A stretch of 64,000 nt of DNA from Lycium barbarum. Lineage: Eukaryota; Streptophyta; Magnoliopsida; Solanales; Solanaceae. A program made the position numbers and the translations under genes. Within the stretch, counting starts at the first letter, position 1; the number at the start of each line of letters is the position of its first letter. The notes under the pieces were generated by a model, which worked only from the letters and a program-made list of their open reading frames with translations, ran no database searches and was not told the origin of the DNA. The DNA is taken from positions 11,695,205 to 11,759,204 of the forward strand of contig NC_083345.1 in NCBI RefSeq assembly GCF_019175385.1, in the 5' to 3' direction. This document shows, piece after piece, positions 33,601-45,057 of the stretch.

Positions 33601-36600
33601 AACTGGTGTATGTTCATTTCCAACTGCACAGTATCCAGGATAAAGTAAAATGAGGTAAGAACATGGAAAATAAAGCTTGTTTACACAATTCAAACAAACT
33701 ATTTCTTACTTACACATCATTTAGAATTTGTAAATGAGACACTGCATTGACCTAAAACAGACTTAATGGAAAGCAAAATGTCAAGAAGCAGGAGTTAACC
33801 ACCATGCAAAGTAAAGTAAAAGACTGAATAAGTAAACCTGCTTGTTGACGAGTCTTTCAAACCACAAATTCATCCAGAAAGTAACCAGAATGTATATTGA
33901 GGTTACTTGTAAATTCAGTCGTATCTAGTTCGAGTTTTGGATCTAAACATTTGTCCTCCTGGATTAAACTATTCTCAATACAGCTTCTAATAATTCTTTG
34001 ATTTGGGAACGTCACTCTCCACGATGTAATGAACAAGTCATAAAGCTGATAAATACAACAACGAGATCAAGTTCTGAACTAGATCGAATAACAATTACCA
34101 AAGAACAAAAAAGAGACCATAAATAGCACAACTCATTCATGAATTCTAGTCACACCAAGTTGAAAATTTTAAGCTATATTAGGGACAGAATTGTATTTAA
34201 TGAAGACATTGAACTACGTAGCTAAGGATAAACCAATACCAGAATGGAGAAATTAGGATATTCAGGCATAGAATAAGTTGTAACATCATTAGCTCGTGTT
34301 TCACAGTTCAAGAATAGATGATGGACAAACCTTACACCAATTTAAGCAATTTAAAACATCTGCAGCCTTCGTGATTAGTCGAAAAATACGCCACATTACC
34401 ATAGGTTCCCAGCTCAATCCCAATGCATTATCAAGAACGTTAGTTACAACAACTGGTTCACCCTGACACAAATGGAGCCGAAAATGCCTGAAATTTGCAC
34501 GCCGAGTATCTACAGCTGCAGGACAGAATACATAGTTATCATCAGAATTTTCTCGAGCAGCTGCCTTACGTAGCTTGCCACCAGAAATATCATTTGCACC
34601 CTTAGAAATTGAACAGGAGCAGTGCAGCTCTGAATCATTATGCGTACATTTATGTGCTATTTCTTTAGCTTTCAGTAAAAGCTGTGATATCCAATTCTCA
34701 GAAAATATACATCTCAAATTTAAGGTTCCTTTACTACAACCTCCCATATCTTTGGGTGGGCAAGGAATGGTACCATTTTCCTTCGGTTTCCATTTAGATG
34801 CCATTGCCACCTTGGTTCGATCCCTTATTTTAACTTCAGTAGTTCTGTTCTTTGTTGAAGTTATGCTACAACATTTACCATGCAAATAACCTGGTCCATT
34901 GTCAATAAATTGCATCCGCACTTCGGATGCATCTGCTTGCAGGTTTCCATTCCTTAGTTCTGTGCAACAAGTTAGGCAAAGTTGAAAGGAACAGCTAGAA
35001 CAACTCCGATGAAAATCAACAATAAAAGCACTGCAATAGTTGCTGCAAATAACGGGTGACATTCAATATTAAGTGAACTTATCAACTAATTGCAGTATAA
35101 GGTAAATGTGAATGCTCACCAATAAATGCGCTCATCCTTCTCGTATTTTGCTTTGCGCATATTCACCTCTGAAACTGCTAATGCTGCCCATGGAAAGAAA
35201 AATGGTACTCAAAGAAACAATCTTTTTCTTGAAGATTTACAGCTGCAAACACATAGCCTTCTTAATTGTATGTCATTCCATTTAATAAGAACGAAATTTT
35301 ATGGGTCAGAAGACACCTATTGTGCTTACCAAAAGAATAATTACAATTAGAAACAATTGTCATTGAATAAAATGCACATATGACCAGCTTTTTTATTTTA
35401 AAAAGTGTTAACAATTAAACTTATAGATTTTTGGCTTGCCAAATCACATTGAGTTACTTAAATCAATAATCTGTATTACCAACAGTATATGACAACATAC
35501 TAAATGACAAAACCTCTTCATAATTTAAATAGAGAGATGTAATACCTCGACTCTGATACTCAATCTGCTTTTCAATCATTTGCTCTGTATTAAATTGTTC
35601 CAAAGCAGGCAAAAGTGCTCGTACAATGTGCTTAGAATACTCAAGTTTTTCTTCATCACTGAACTTTACTTCAACAAACATCAAATGCTGTATTGCAAAC
35701 AAGAAAACCACTTAATTTGCAATAACTAAATGTTTTAAGAGCATTAGACAAAGAGAAGAATTGAAAAATAAAATCCTACTTTAGCTAACCCATCTAACCG
35801 CAAGCATGTTGTGCAGTTGCAAAGGTTACGACATACAGGGCAAGCTTTTAAAATGGCCTCTTCTGGCATCCCAGGGTACCTACATAGATGACAAATAGAA
35901 AACTTAATGATGAGTAGGCTTCAGATTGAAATTGATCATATGAATATGCTAATTTATCAAAGCAAGACGCTTCATAAACCCTTCACATCTTTTGAACATG
36001 TCAAGGATCCTTTTTATGGCGTAATTGGGTGGCTGTTCTGTACAAATAAGTGCATAAACAAATTACGAGGCAGAAGAAAGCAAAACCTATGAAAACTGGA
36101 ATTTGTTGAGCCCCTTTACCATCTAGAAAAGCTCTATTTATTCATCTTTAACCAGATTACAGATTTACAGGCACAATTAACAGGACATAATCATATGTTA
36201 CCGGGAATAGCTTAGAAAATGAGTAGTTATAAAGACAATAGCTTAGAAAATAAGCAACCAGTGCTTAAAAACTGTTTTATACTCAAATTTGATAAAACAA
36301 TAAAATTTGACAGTTCAATTCCTATTAGCTTACAACGTACATCAGCATCGTACCAAAAAATTGCTTCAGGTGAGAACTTTTTCTGAGTTTTACTTCGGCA
36401 TAATGTTGCTCAATGTATAATTTGATGAGTAAAAGTTTCTCGAAATCAGCTTTAAGAACTAATTTGGCAAAGGCCTCATACAAGACAACAAGCAGCAATC
36501 TTCAAAATACCATTTAGATCGCCTAACATATCAAAAAGAAAAAAACTACGAGCACATTAAAAGGATAACCAAAACATCATTTGCAGATATTAGCTTTTTA

Positions 36601-39600
36601 TCTCTCACTCCCTCTGTGTGTGCTGCAAAGTGTTCATTCTTTGCATACACTTTAGAAGCAAATGAAAATCTCTGATAACACACACACCTACCATTCTTAA
36701 ACATTGAAAATTATTCAAACAAGAAAAGCCACTTCTTTGAGATCACTACCAAACTATTCAAACGAGACAAACAAATACATGTTAAGAGATCATTGGAAGA
36801 ACAAGAAACAGGGTTCTCTTTTCGGATGGGAAGGTTCTACAGGTGGTAGAATATGCGTAATCCAATTTCTATGGAATCTTTAAAAAAATAGATATAAAAA
36901 AGGAACCTTTAAAAAATGAAGGCCGCTAGTTCAATGACATATTAAGCCTTACAGAGAGTTAACTATCATTAAAGGCCCCCACATAAATAAACAATTAGAT
37001 TTCGAGTTTAAAATTGTATTGGTTTAGCAAGATAGCACTATTACTGTAGAGAAATATAGCAGAAGAAAAAGTAAATCGAGGAGACCTTCTGCTAGCCCAA
37101 GATCGTTAACTAAGATCGGAAGATTCAACTAAAGAAGAGGAAGCTATGGAAAGGAAAAGTTTACTTGAATGGGCTTGTATTGGTAGTATTAGCTTACAAT
37201 TGGGGTTGGCTTGGGTTGGTTACAAATGCCTAATGTCACCCCTATTTATACTTGTTTAGGGATGCTTCTAGATATTATTCTAGATCCATCCATAAGAAAA
37301 ATCTAGTTATCTTTATCTTCTAGTATTACTCTAGAATATCTAGATTTTTCTATCCTCTACTAAAAATATCAAAGTGTCTAGAATTTCTAGACATTTCCTA
37401 ATACAATATATATATCAAAGATATTACATTATAACTTTCTAGAAACTCTTCTAAATATCCATGATATTTATTCTTCCAAAAAATTAACTTTAATTTTTCA
37501 CAATTACACGATTGTCAAACACTAAAGTTATCAATAGGTATTTTAATACCACCAGAAAAAGTATAGTGTTAATATCGATATTTGTTTAATAGATCCACCA
37601 AGTTGAGCTCAACTCTAGGAACTTGTTCAATGTGATATATATCATCGAAGAGTTCCCGGAAATACTATCATATCATATGATTGTCAAAGATCCAAATCTT
37701 CAAGAATTGGCAATTAGGCTTACAACCTCAATGACCAGAAAAGAATCACTGCCTACCATTACCAAAACTCAATCAAATACTACCATGGACAAAAGCACAA
37801 AGTATTTAGCAAAACATAGGTATGTAGTAATGTAACTGGTAACTTGCTAAAGTTTTAGCCCGCCCTGCCCCATTGCCATTTATGCAAAAGATCATCCCAC
37901 AATTTGTTATGAGCTGAGCAATTAACAAGAAATAAGAGAGCACCTAGAATATTAATACACGTGTAAGGCCTAGATCTATTTCGAATTAGTGATCTGGAAC
38001 GGTGGAGATTAAAGGTTGTGGAACTCCTATAGCTAACCGGCAGAGCTACAGGACAACTAACTAATTGGTATCATTCCTTTTCTCCCTTCTTCAATTCTCT
38101 TCTCTCTTCTCTCTCCTTTCTGTTACGACTTCTGCTTCTCCCTCATTCTCTCACTCTTTTCTCTTCTCCTCTTATCAGGTATCATTACATCAATGGAGCA
38201 GTAGAACTAGCTTGTTCAATTCCTTATTTCCGTTTAGTTTCATACTTGTACTTCTATTTTATTCAGTTAATCGAAAACCCCGAAAATTGTCCCAATTTCT
38301 CTTATTTTCAATTCTCTATTTCATTAGCTTGTTACAAATTGGTATCAGAGCGGTAATCCTGCGACCAAACGAGCTATGACAGTAAACGAAGGAACTAGAC
38401 TGAAGGTGCTCGATGAAAGGACTACAAAGAATGAAGAACTTATGGTCAAGCATGGTGAGCTATTGGGCCAATTAGCTGCTAAAATAGGTGAAATAGCTAC
38501 ATCTCATGTGACCATGGCATGTGACAATACTGGAATTAAACAAACACTAGAACAGATCTCAATAAGACTGGCAGCTATGGAGCAGTATCAGAGAGAGGGA
38601 AGGCAAGTTTATTTAGGTGATGGGCTGTTACTTGCTCCAGTGATGGGTGGAAGGGTCAATAGGCAGCAAAGACAAGAGGATCCCCCAGTTATACCAGCTC
38701 AAGAAGGTCGTGGTAATCGACAAACAGGTTGGCAGTTTCCTATACCTAAACTTGAGTTTCCCTTGTTTGATGGAACTGATCCTAAACAGTGGGTAAGGAG
38801 GTGCGAAAAATTCTTTGATGTATTCCACATTAGTGAGGATCAACGGATAGAAATAGCGGCTGTTCATTTGGTTGGTACAGCTGAATCATGGTACCAATCT
38901 GCTTACTTAGGAGGAGGATTTGACCGTTGGGAAGCATTCAAAGAGGAGACATGTGATAGGTTCAATGAAGAGCCATCTGAAGATGTAGAAAGTTTTAATA
39001 GCCTTAGACAAACCGGCTCAGTAGATGACTTCCTGAAGGAATTTGAGATAATGAAGGCTCAGATGCTTATCAGAAATCCTACTCTCAGTGACTCTCATTT
39101 TCTCTCTAGCTTTGAGGGATTCCTTAAAGATGAGATTAAGATGACTGGCAAGTTGCTTAAACCACATAATCTGAAGTCTGCTATTGAAAAGGCTAGAATG
39201 CAGGAGAAAGCTTTAGAAGCTGTAGACAAAACGGGAAAATCCAGTTCCAAGTCTATGACCACTTGGACACCCTCCACAGTTTCCAAATCAAGCAAAGCTA
39301 TGATTCCAGTGAGGAACACTACTATCCGGCCAAATACTTATAGAGTCGGTAAGGAATTGTATGACTACAGAAGGGCAAACCATCTATGTTTTAGGTGTGG
39401 GGAGAAGTACGCTCCCAAACATCAGTGTAAGTTCAAACAATTGAATTGTATCATTGGTGAGACTGGTGAGGTTATTGGCGAACAAGATGACATGGTGGTA
39501 GAAGAACAGGAATTAAACCAACAAGAGGAAATAGTACAGGTTGCTGATGTTGAAGAGGCTGTATGTTTCAGTGCCTTGTCAGGAAGCAACAAAGGGGTTC

Positions 39601-42600
39601 ATGCTATATTGGTTAAGGGGACTAACAAGAATAAGTGCTTAGCTACACTGGTTGACTCTGGTAGTACACACAGCTTTATAGATGCGCAGATTGCTAAAGA
39701 GATTGGGTTCACCGCTACATTTACACCTCCAATAAGAGTTACGGTTGCAGATGGGAATTACATCTATTGTACTTCTCATTGTAAGGGAATTACATGGTCT
39801 ATGCAGGGAAAGACATTCCAGGAAGACTTGGGCATCATCAGCCTAGGAGGATGTGATATAGTTTTGGGCAATGACTGCATGCAAAAGTACAATCCTGTCA
39901 CTTTTGATCATGAGAAAAATTGTGTTACAATAGGGAAAAAAGGTAATAACTCGGTGTTAAAGGGGATTCCTAAGGATGGAAAGCTGAATTTGATAAGGGG
40001 TACTTCTATGGGGAAACTGTTGAGGAAAGGTCATAGCATTATGGCTCATCTTTTCATGGTGAATGCCACGGAAATGCTAGATCAAGCACCCATGAGCAGT
40101 GCCTTGACTGAACTGTTGCAGAAGTATGAGGATTTGTTTGCGGAACCAAAAACTCTACCACCTACTAGGGCCAGAGATCATGCTATTCCACTCAAACCAG
40201 GTGCTTCACCTGTTAGCCTCAGTCCATATAGGTATAATCATTACCAGAAGGAAGAATCATTACCAGAAGGAAGAGATGGAACAACAGGTTCATGACATGC
40301 TAAGAACTGGAGTCATTCAACACAGTCAATCAACATTTTCTTCACCTGCTTTGTTGGTAAAAAAGAAAGATGGCACTTGGAGATTTTGTGTGGATTACAG
40401 CGGCCTAAATGAAATGACTATTAAGGACAAGTATCCATACCTATTGTTGATGATTTGTTAGATGAGTTACATGGAGCAGTGGTGTTTTCCAAAATTGACT
40501 TAAGAGCTGGTTATCATCAGATTAGGATGAAGCCTGAGGATGTGTATAAGACAGCTTTCATGACACATATGGGACATTACGAGTTTCAAGTCATGCCTTT
40601 TGGGCTTACAAATGCTCCGGCTACATTTCAAGATTTGATGAATCACATATTCCAGCCCTATTTGAGAAGGTTTGTGCTAGTGTTTTTTGATGATGTTTTA
40701 ATTTATAGCCAATCTTTTCCAGAACATTTGCAACACTTGGAGCTAGTTTTTGATATCCTCAGAACTAATGCACTACTAGCCAAGAGATCCAAATGTTCAT
40801 TTGGTCAGTCCAAGGTGGAATACCTTGGTCATGTTATAACAGTTGAGGATGTTTCAACTGATCCAAGTAAAGTACAAGATATGGTTGATTGGCCCAAACC
40901 TACAACTGTCAAGGCCCTTAGGGGATTCCTAGGCCTCAAAGGCTATTATAGAAAGTATGTTTCTGGTAATGGTATCATTTGCAGGCCACTAAATGACCTG
41001 TTGAGAAAGGATTCATTCCAATGGGATGCAGCTGCAGATGAAGCCTCCATTAACCTAAAGGAAGCAATGCGTTCAGCACCAGTTCTAGCTCTTCCAGATT
41101 ATTCTCCACCGTTCATTGTTGAGACTGATGCAAGCAACACTGGTATAGGTGCTGTGTTAATGCAAAAGGTCAGGCCAATAGCTTATTTCAGCAAAATTCT
41201 TGCTCCAAGACACTGGGGTAAGTCAATCTATGAGAAGGAATACTTGGCCTTATTGAATGCAATTGATAAGTGGAGGCACTATCTTCAATATAAGCATTTT
41301 GTGGTGCGGACTGATCACCACAGCCTTAAATATCTGTTGGAACAGAAGGTGACCACAGCAATTCAATAGAAGGGCTTAACTAAGTTGTTAGGCTTAGACC
41401 ATGCAGTTCAATTCAAAAAATGGATTGAAAATAGAGTGGCAGATGCTCTATCTCGAGAATATGAAGACTTGACAGTTCAGAAAACTCAGGATTCTACTGC
41501 TGAACTACTGGCTATCAGTATGGTTATTCCAAGCTGGATGCAGGATACACATGCCAGCTATGAAGGTGAAAATTTGGTTGCTGCTTTGATCTCTCAGGTG
41601 TCCATTGAAAGACAAGGACCTAGCATATACACATATTCAACAGCGGTGCTCAGGAGGAAGGGGAAGATCATAGTGGGAGCAGGTGGTGACTTAAGGCAGC
41701 AACTCATTCGTTCTTTTCAAGACTCACCAGTTGGGGGACATTCAGGGCAACAAGGCACACTCAAGAGGCTATCTCGGTTTTTCTACTGGCCAAATATGAA
41801 AGAAATGGTCGTTGCTTATTTTTCCAGTTGTGAAGTTTGCCAACGAAACAAAGGTGAGACTGTTCAATATCCCGGGATTCTTCTACCTTTACCCATTCCA
41901 GATCAAGCATGGAGGCACGTTAGCATGGATTTCATTGAAGGACTCCCTAAGTCTAAAGGCAAGGAGGTCATAATTGTGGTAGTGGATAGGATGACTAAGT
42001 TTGCTCATTTCATACCCCTATCTCATCCCTTCACGGCTCTGAAGGTTGCTCAGAAATTCATGAAGAGGGTTCACACACTTTCATGGTTTTCCTGAAAGAA
42101 TTGTCTCTGATAGAGACAAGATTTTTTTGAGCCATTTCTGGCAGCAGTTTTTCAAGCTTGTAGGGACTTAGCTGAGGTATAGCACAGCATATCACCCTCA
42201 GACAGATGGCCAAACTAAGAGGGTGAATAGGTGCATTGAAAAATATTTGAGGCGTATGACATCCAACAGATTTGTATTATGGAAACAGTGGTTGCCTTTG
42301 GCTGAATGGTGGTTTAACACCAACTACCATTCTAGCCTCCAATGTACCCCTTTTGAGGCCTTATTTGGGTACACACCTCCCCACTTGTCTACGGGCCTTA
42401 TGCTGGAATCCATTACCCCAACAGCAGGTGATTTATTTATGCAGAGACAGCAGTTTCAACAGCTTCTGAAGGACAACTTCCTGCTAGCTCAGCACAGGAT
42501 GAAACACTATGCTGATCAGCATAGGACTGAGAGAGAATTCTCAGTAAGTGATCAGGTTTTCCTTAAACTACAGCCTTATAGACAAAGCTCCTTAGCTTTG

Positions 42601-43818
42601 AGGCAGTGTTTGAAGTTGAGTTCCAAATTTTATGGTCCTTATACTGTTTTGGAGAGGGTTGGCAAGACTGCTTATAGACTTGACTTGCCCAGTTCTTCAA
42701 GAGTGCATCCAGTATTCCATGTCTCACTCTTGAAGAAGAAGGTTGGAACTAGGATCATGGTGCAGACCGAACTTCCAGTCACAAACAATGATGATCAATT
42801 CCTGGTGCAGCCTGTTGCAATTCTGCAAAGGCGGATGGTGAAGAAAGGGAACGTAGCAGCAGTGAAGGTGCTTGTGCAATGGTCAAATCTTGCTCCCGAA
42901 GATGCCACTTGGGAAGACTATGCTGATTTGAAATCAAAGTTTCCAAATTTTGATCCCAATCCTTGAGGTCAGGGATTGTTTGAAGCAGCCGGTGATGTTA
43001 TGAGCTGAGCAATTAACAAGAAACAAGAAAGCACCTAGAATATTAATACACGTGTAAGGGCTAAATCTATTTTGAATTAATGAGCTAGAACAGTGGAGAT
43101 TAAAGGTTGTGGAACTCCTATAACTAACCGGCAGAGCTACAGGACAACTAACTAATTGGTATCATTCCTTTTCTCCCTTCTTCAATTCTCTTCTCGCTTC
43201 TCTCTCCTTTCTGTCACGACTTCTGCTTCTTCGTCATTCTCTCACTCCTTTCTCTTCTCCTCTTATCAGGTATCATTACATCAACGGAGCAGTAGAACTA
43301 GCTTGTTCAATTCCTTATTTCCATTTAGTTTCATACTTGTACTTATCTATTTTCTTCAGTTAATCGAAAACCCCGAAAATTCTCTTATTTTCAACTCTCT
43401 ATTTCATTAGCTTGTTACACAATTTCATCAAAAACTCTCAGGGAATGATAGTCAAATATTATATTCCCTCCGAAATGGGCTACATCATCAAAAGTGTCTA
43501 CCTTTGGCTAAAAGAATATCAACGGTGATGAGGAAGATAAATAGAGACAAGGCTTACTTACCATCGAGTGATGCAAGGAAGGCAATATCTTTTAGTTTTA
43601 CATTTGGAACAACACACCACTTTGTCTTTGTCATTCCTCTGACACTGATGACAGTTCTTGGACTCCCTTCTGCTGTTTTCTCCTCCTCCTCCTCTAGTTT
43701 GGTTACCCGTTTTCTTCCTCTTCTTCGAATTACCACAACTCTCTTCATCACTATCGACAACATCTTCTTCCTCACTAGTGCTGCTTTCCATGATCACAAA
43801 TTTCCTCTTGCTTTGCAT
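30639..43818 (-). CDS. JmjC-B: KDM3/JMJ25-like protein with lost iron ligands
   Basis: Eleven exons: 43562-43818, 35780-35879, 35546-35687, 35120-35183, 34331-35042, 33294-33623, 32748-33134, 31739-31811, 31549-31634, 31186-31305, 30639-30704. All borders are GT/AG and phases agree, giving 778 residues. Domains: acidic/basic N-terminus; RING-like Cys cluster from C56 ([27 protein letters not shown]); a second Cys cluster ([15 protein letters not shown]); JmjC fold ([40 protein letters not shown]); end [17 protein letters not shown]. Family members bind Fe(II) through HxD and a distal His. Here H529 is kept, Asp is G531 and the distal His is Y711. Family role: nuclear H3K9 demethylation. Inferred: no catalysis, possibly a scaffold. 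Intron 1 (7.7 kb) carries a chromovirus. Confidence 0.9.
31103..31118. repeat. poly-C run in a JmjC-B intron
   Basis: Sixteen C followed by interrupted C-rich sequence to 31139, in intron 10 close to exon 10. Likely slippage-prone. Confidence 0.9.
35880..37904. other. left part of JmjC-B intron 1
   Basis: It matches JmjC-A intron 1 in pieces (36260-36455 and 37510-37860). The JmjC-B copy has about 300 bp (35930-36240) and about 1 kb (36460-37510) not present in JmjC-A. The larger extra piece is rich in TCTAGA-like motifs (37260-37450). I see no terminal repeats and cannot say whether it is an insertion here or a deletion there. No exon is supported. Confidence 0.6.
37905..38336 (+). repeat. 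5' LTR of the chromovirus
   Basis: 432 bp, TG...CA. Pyrimidine-rich in the middle (TTTTCTCCCTTCTTCAATTC). Closely matches the 3' LTR. Confidence 0.95.
38340..38352 (+). other. primer-binding site, initiator-Met type
   Basis: TGGTATCAGAGCG, three bases after the LTR. It is complementary to the 3' end of plant initiator tRNA-Met, the usual primer for many plant LTR elements. Confidence 0.9.
38376..42966 (+). pseudogene. chromovirus gag-pol polyprotein with multiple lesions
   Basis: Domains in order: gag ([20 protein letters not shown] region); a zinc knuckle [14 protein letters not shown]; protease [15 protein letters not shown] with [10 protein letters not shown] and [10 protein letters not shown]; RNase H ([16 protein letters not shown]); integrase with an HHCC region ([13 protein letters not shown]...CEVCQRNKG) and the DDE core ([11 protein letters not shown]). 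The C-terminal chromodomain contains [18 protein letters not shown]. Lesions: a 19-bp tandem duplication near 40244-40281 shifts the frame, one base is missing near 40439, CAG has become TAG at 41367-41369, a T is gained near 42081 and there is a TAG at about 42168. The lesions are few relative to the length, so the element is fairly young. Confidence 0.9.
42996..43419 (+). repeat. 3' LTR of the chromovirus
   Basis: 424 bp. The main length difference from the 5' LTR is a small deletion near its end, where GTCCCAATT of the 5' copy is missing. Confidence 0.95.
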
Positions 43819-45057
43819 TTTGTTTTCTTCTCTTTCTCTAAGAAAATTCTGAGCTTGTTTTCACTTCTATTTTCTTTATTACTCACAAATCCCAATGCAA
43901 AGTAGAGTGAAAAGACTCTTATTTCAGACAAGTCTTTTGCGCTGGCTTTTACAATAAAGCAGCATGCCTTACGAGGTAAATTTAATCTTCTTAAGCACGC
44001 TTGTGTGACAGTGACAATCATAATCAGAACTATTCATAATTTTCAAAATAGGGAAAGTTACCACTTACCACTCGTAATATGCATATATATTCTGATCATT
44101 TAAAATTGTCTGTCACGTTCTACAATTTGATTTATTCATCGGTTCATTTTGAATACAATATGCAGCACATGAAACGTGTGTTTCGTCTCCAATTATTGCT
44201 CTATCTTTTTTTCACACACGTCTTAAGAAAATATGACTATTTCACCCGTGTCATTTCGCCATAATCGAGGTGTTTTTGTAATCATAAAAAATAATTACTA
44301 CAAAGATTAAAATGAGAAAAAAATAATTAATTTTGTCTTGAACTTCTAAAATGACAGTAATTTGAGACACTCATTTTTTAAAATCACCACAGATAATTTG
44401 AGACGGAGGGAGTATTTGATTAGCTTTAATCATCCCTCCTCGTCATAGGTCTTAAATTTCCTAAGGAGCAGAAGATCTTGTAGAGAAGCAAATGAAGGCT
44501 TGGCTATATTACAAGCCTAAGTTTTGAGATTAGATATAGAAAAGGTGTAGAGAAATTGGCAACTGTTTAAAATATCACCCCCCCCCCCCCCCCCCCCCGA
44601 CGAACAAGTATTTAGAAGTTGAAATTGTATTTGAATATAAATTTAACTTAAGAAGAAAGATGAAAATTTTGTGAGTATTTCACTTGAAATATTCCTCTTA
44701 ACAAGTTTTCAACTTCAAACTCCCCATATCGAGTTGAAGTTGAAAAATCAAAGATCCAACTAATTTCACCATTCTGTAAAAACTCCATATTCAGTTTAAA
44801 GCTAACAGCTTCGCAACAACAGTGTCAAAGTACCATTGCAATATCACCATAATGTTTTTAAAATAAAATGCAACTACAACTAATAGTAGAGCCTAGCTGA
44901 ACACACTCATAATTTACTAGAACTTAATCAATGCCGATTCATTGTAAGCTTGTAAAGCGAAATAACTGAAATTACATAACACCGCTTGACTTTTTGATTT
45001 CTCGCTGAAATCTTCAACAACTAGCCTCAGTAAACAGCACAAGTTGCACAGCAATTA
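43819..45057. other. intergenic region between JmjC-B and LSM5 copy 2
   Basis: The 5' flank of JmjC-B. It contains a C run of 21 (44578-44598) and a half Stowaway end (AATTTGAGACGGAGGGAGTA, about 44395-44414). Segments at 44450-44570 and 44757-45057 match 24830-24950 and 25190-25482 of copy 1. The JmjC-B promoter should be here, but I see no decisive TATA element. Confidence 0.6.

Larger units (their letters stand above)
37905..43419 (+). mobile_element. Ty3/gypsy chromovirus inserted in JmjC-B intron 1
   Basis: A 5.5-kb element with LTRs 37905-38336 and 42996-43419 (TGTTATGAGCTG...TTGTTACA) and target duplication CAATT (37900-37904, 43420-43424). It is opposite in orientation to the host gene. 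Its product order is gag, protease, RT, RNase H, integrase and chromodomain. The small size, initiator-Met PBS and C-terminal chromodomain fit a chromovirus, perhaps Reina-like. Its frame is broken, so it is not autonomous. Confidence 0.95.

Noticed and set aside
38065..38379. 104-codon frame upstream of gag, repeated at 43156
   Set aside because: It lies in the LTRs and leader of the chromovirus.
43504..43905. 133-codon plus-strand frame
   Set aside because: Antisense shadow of JmjC-B exon 1.
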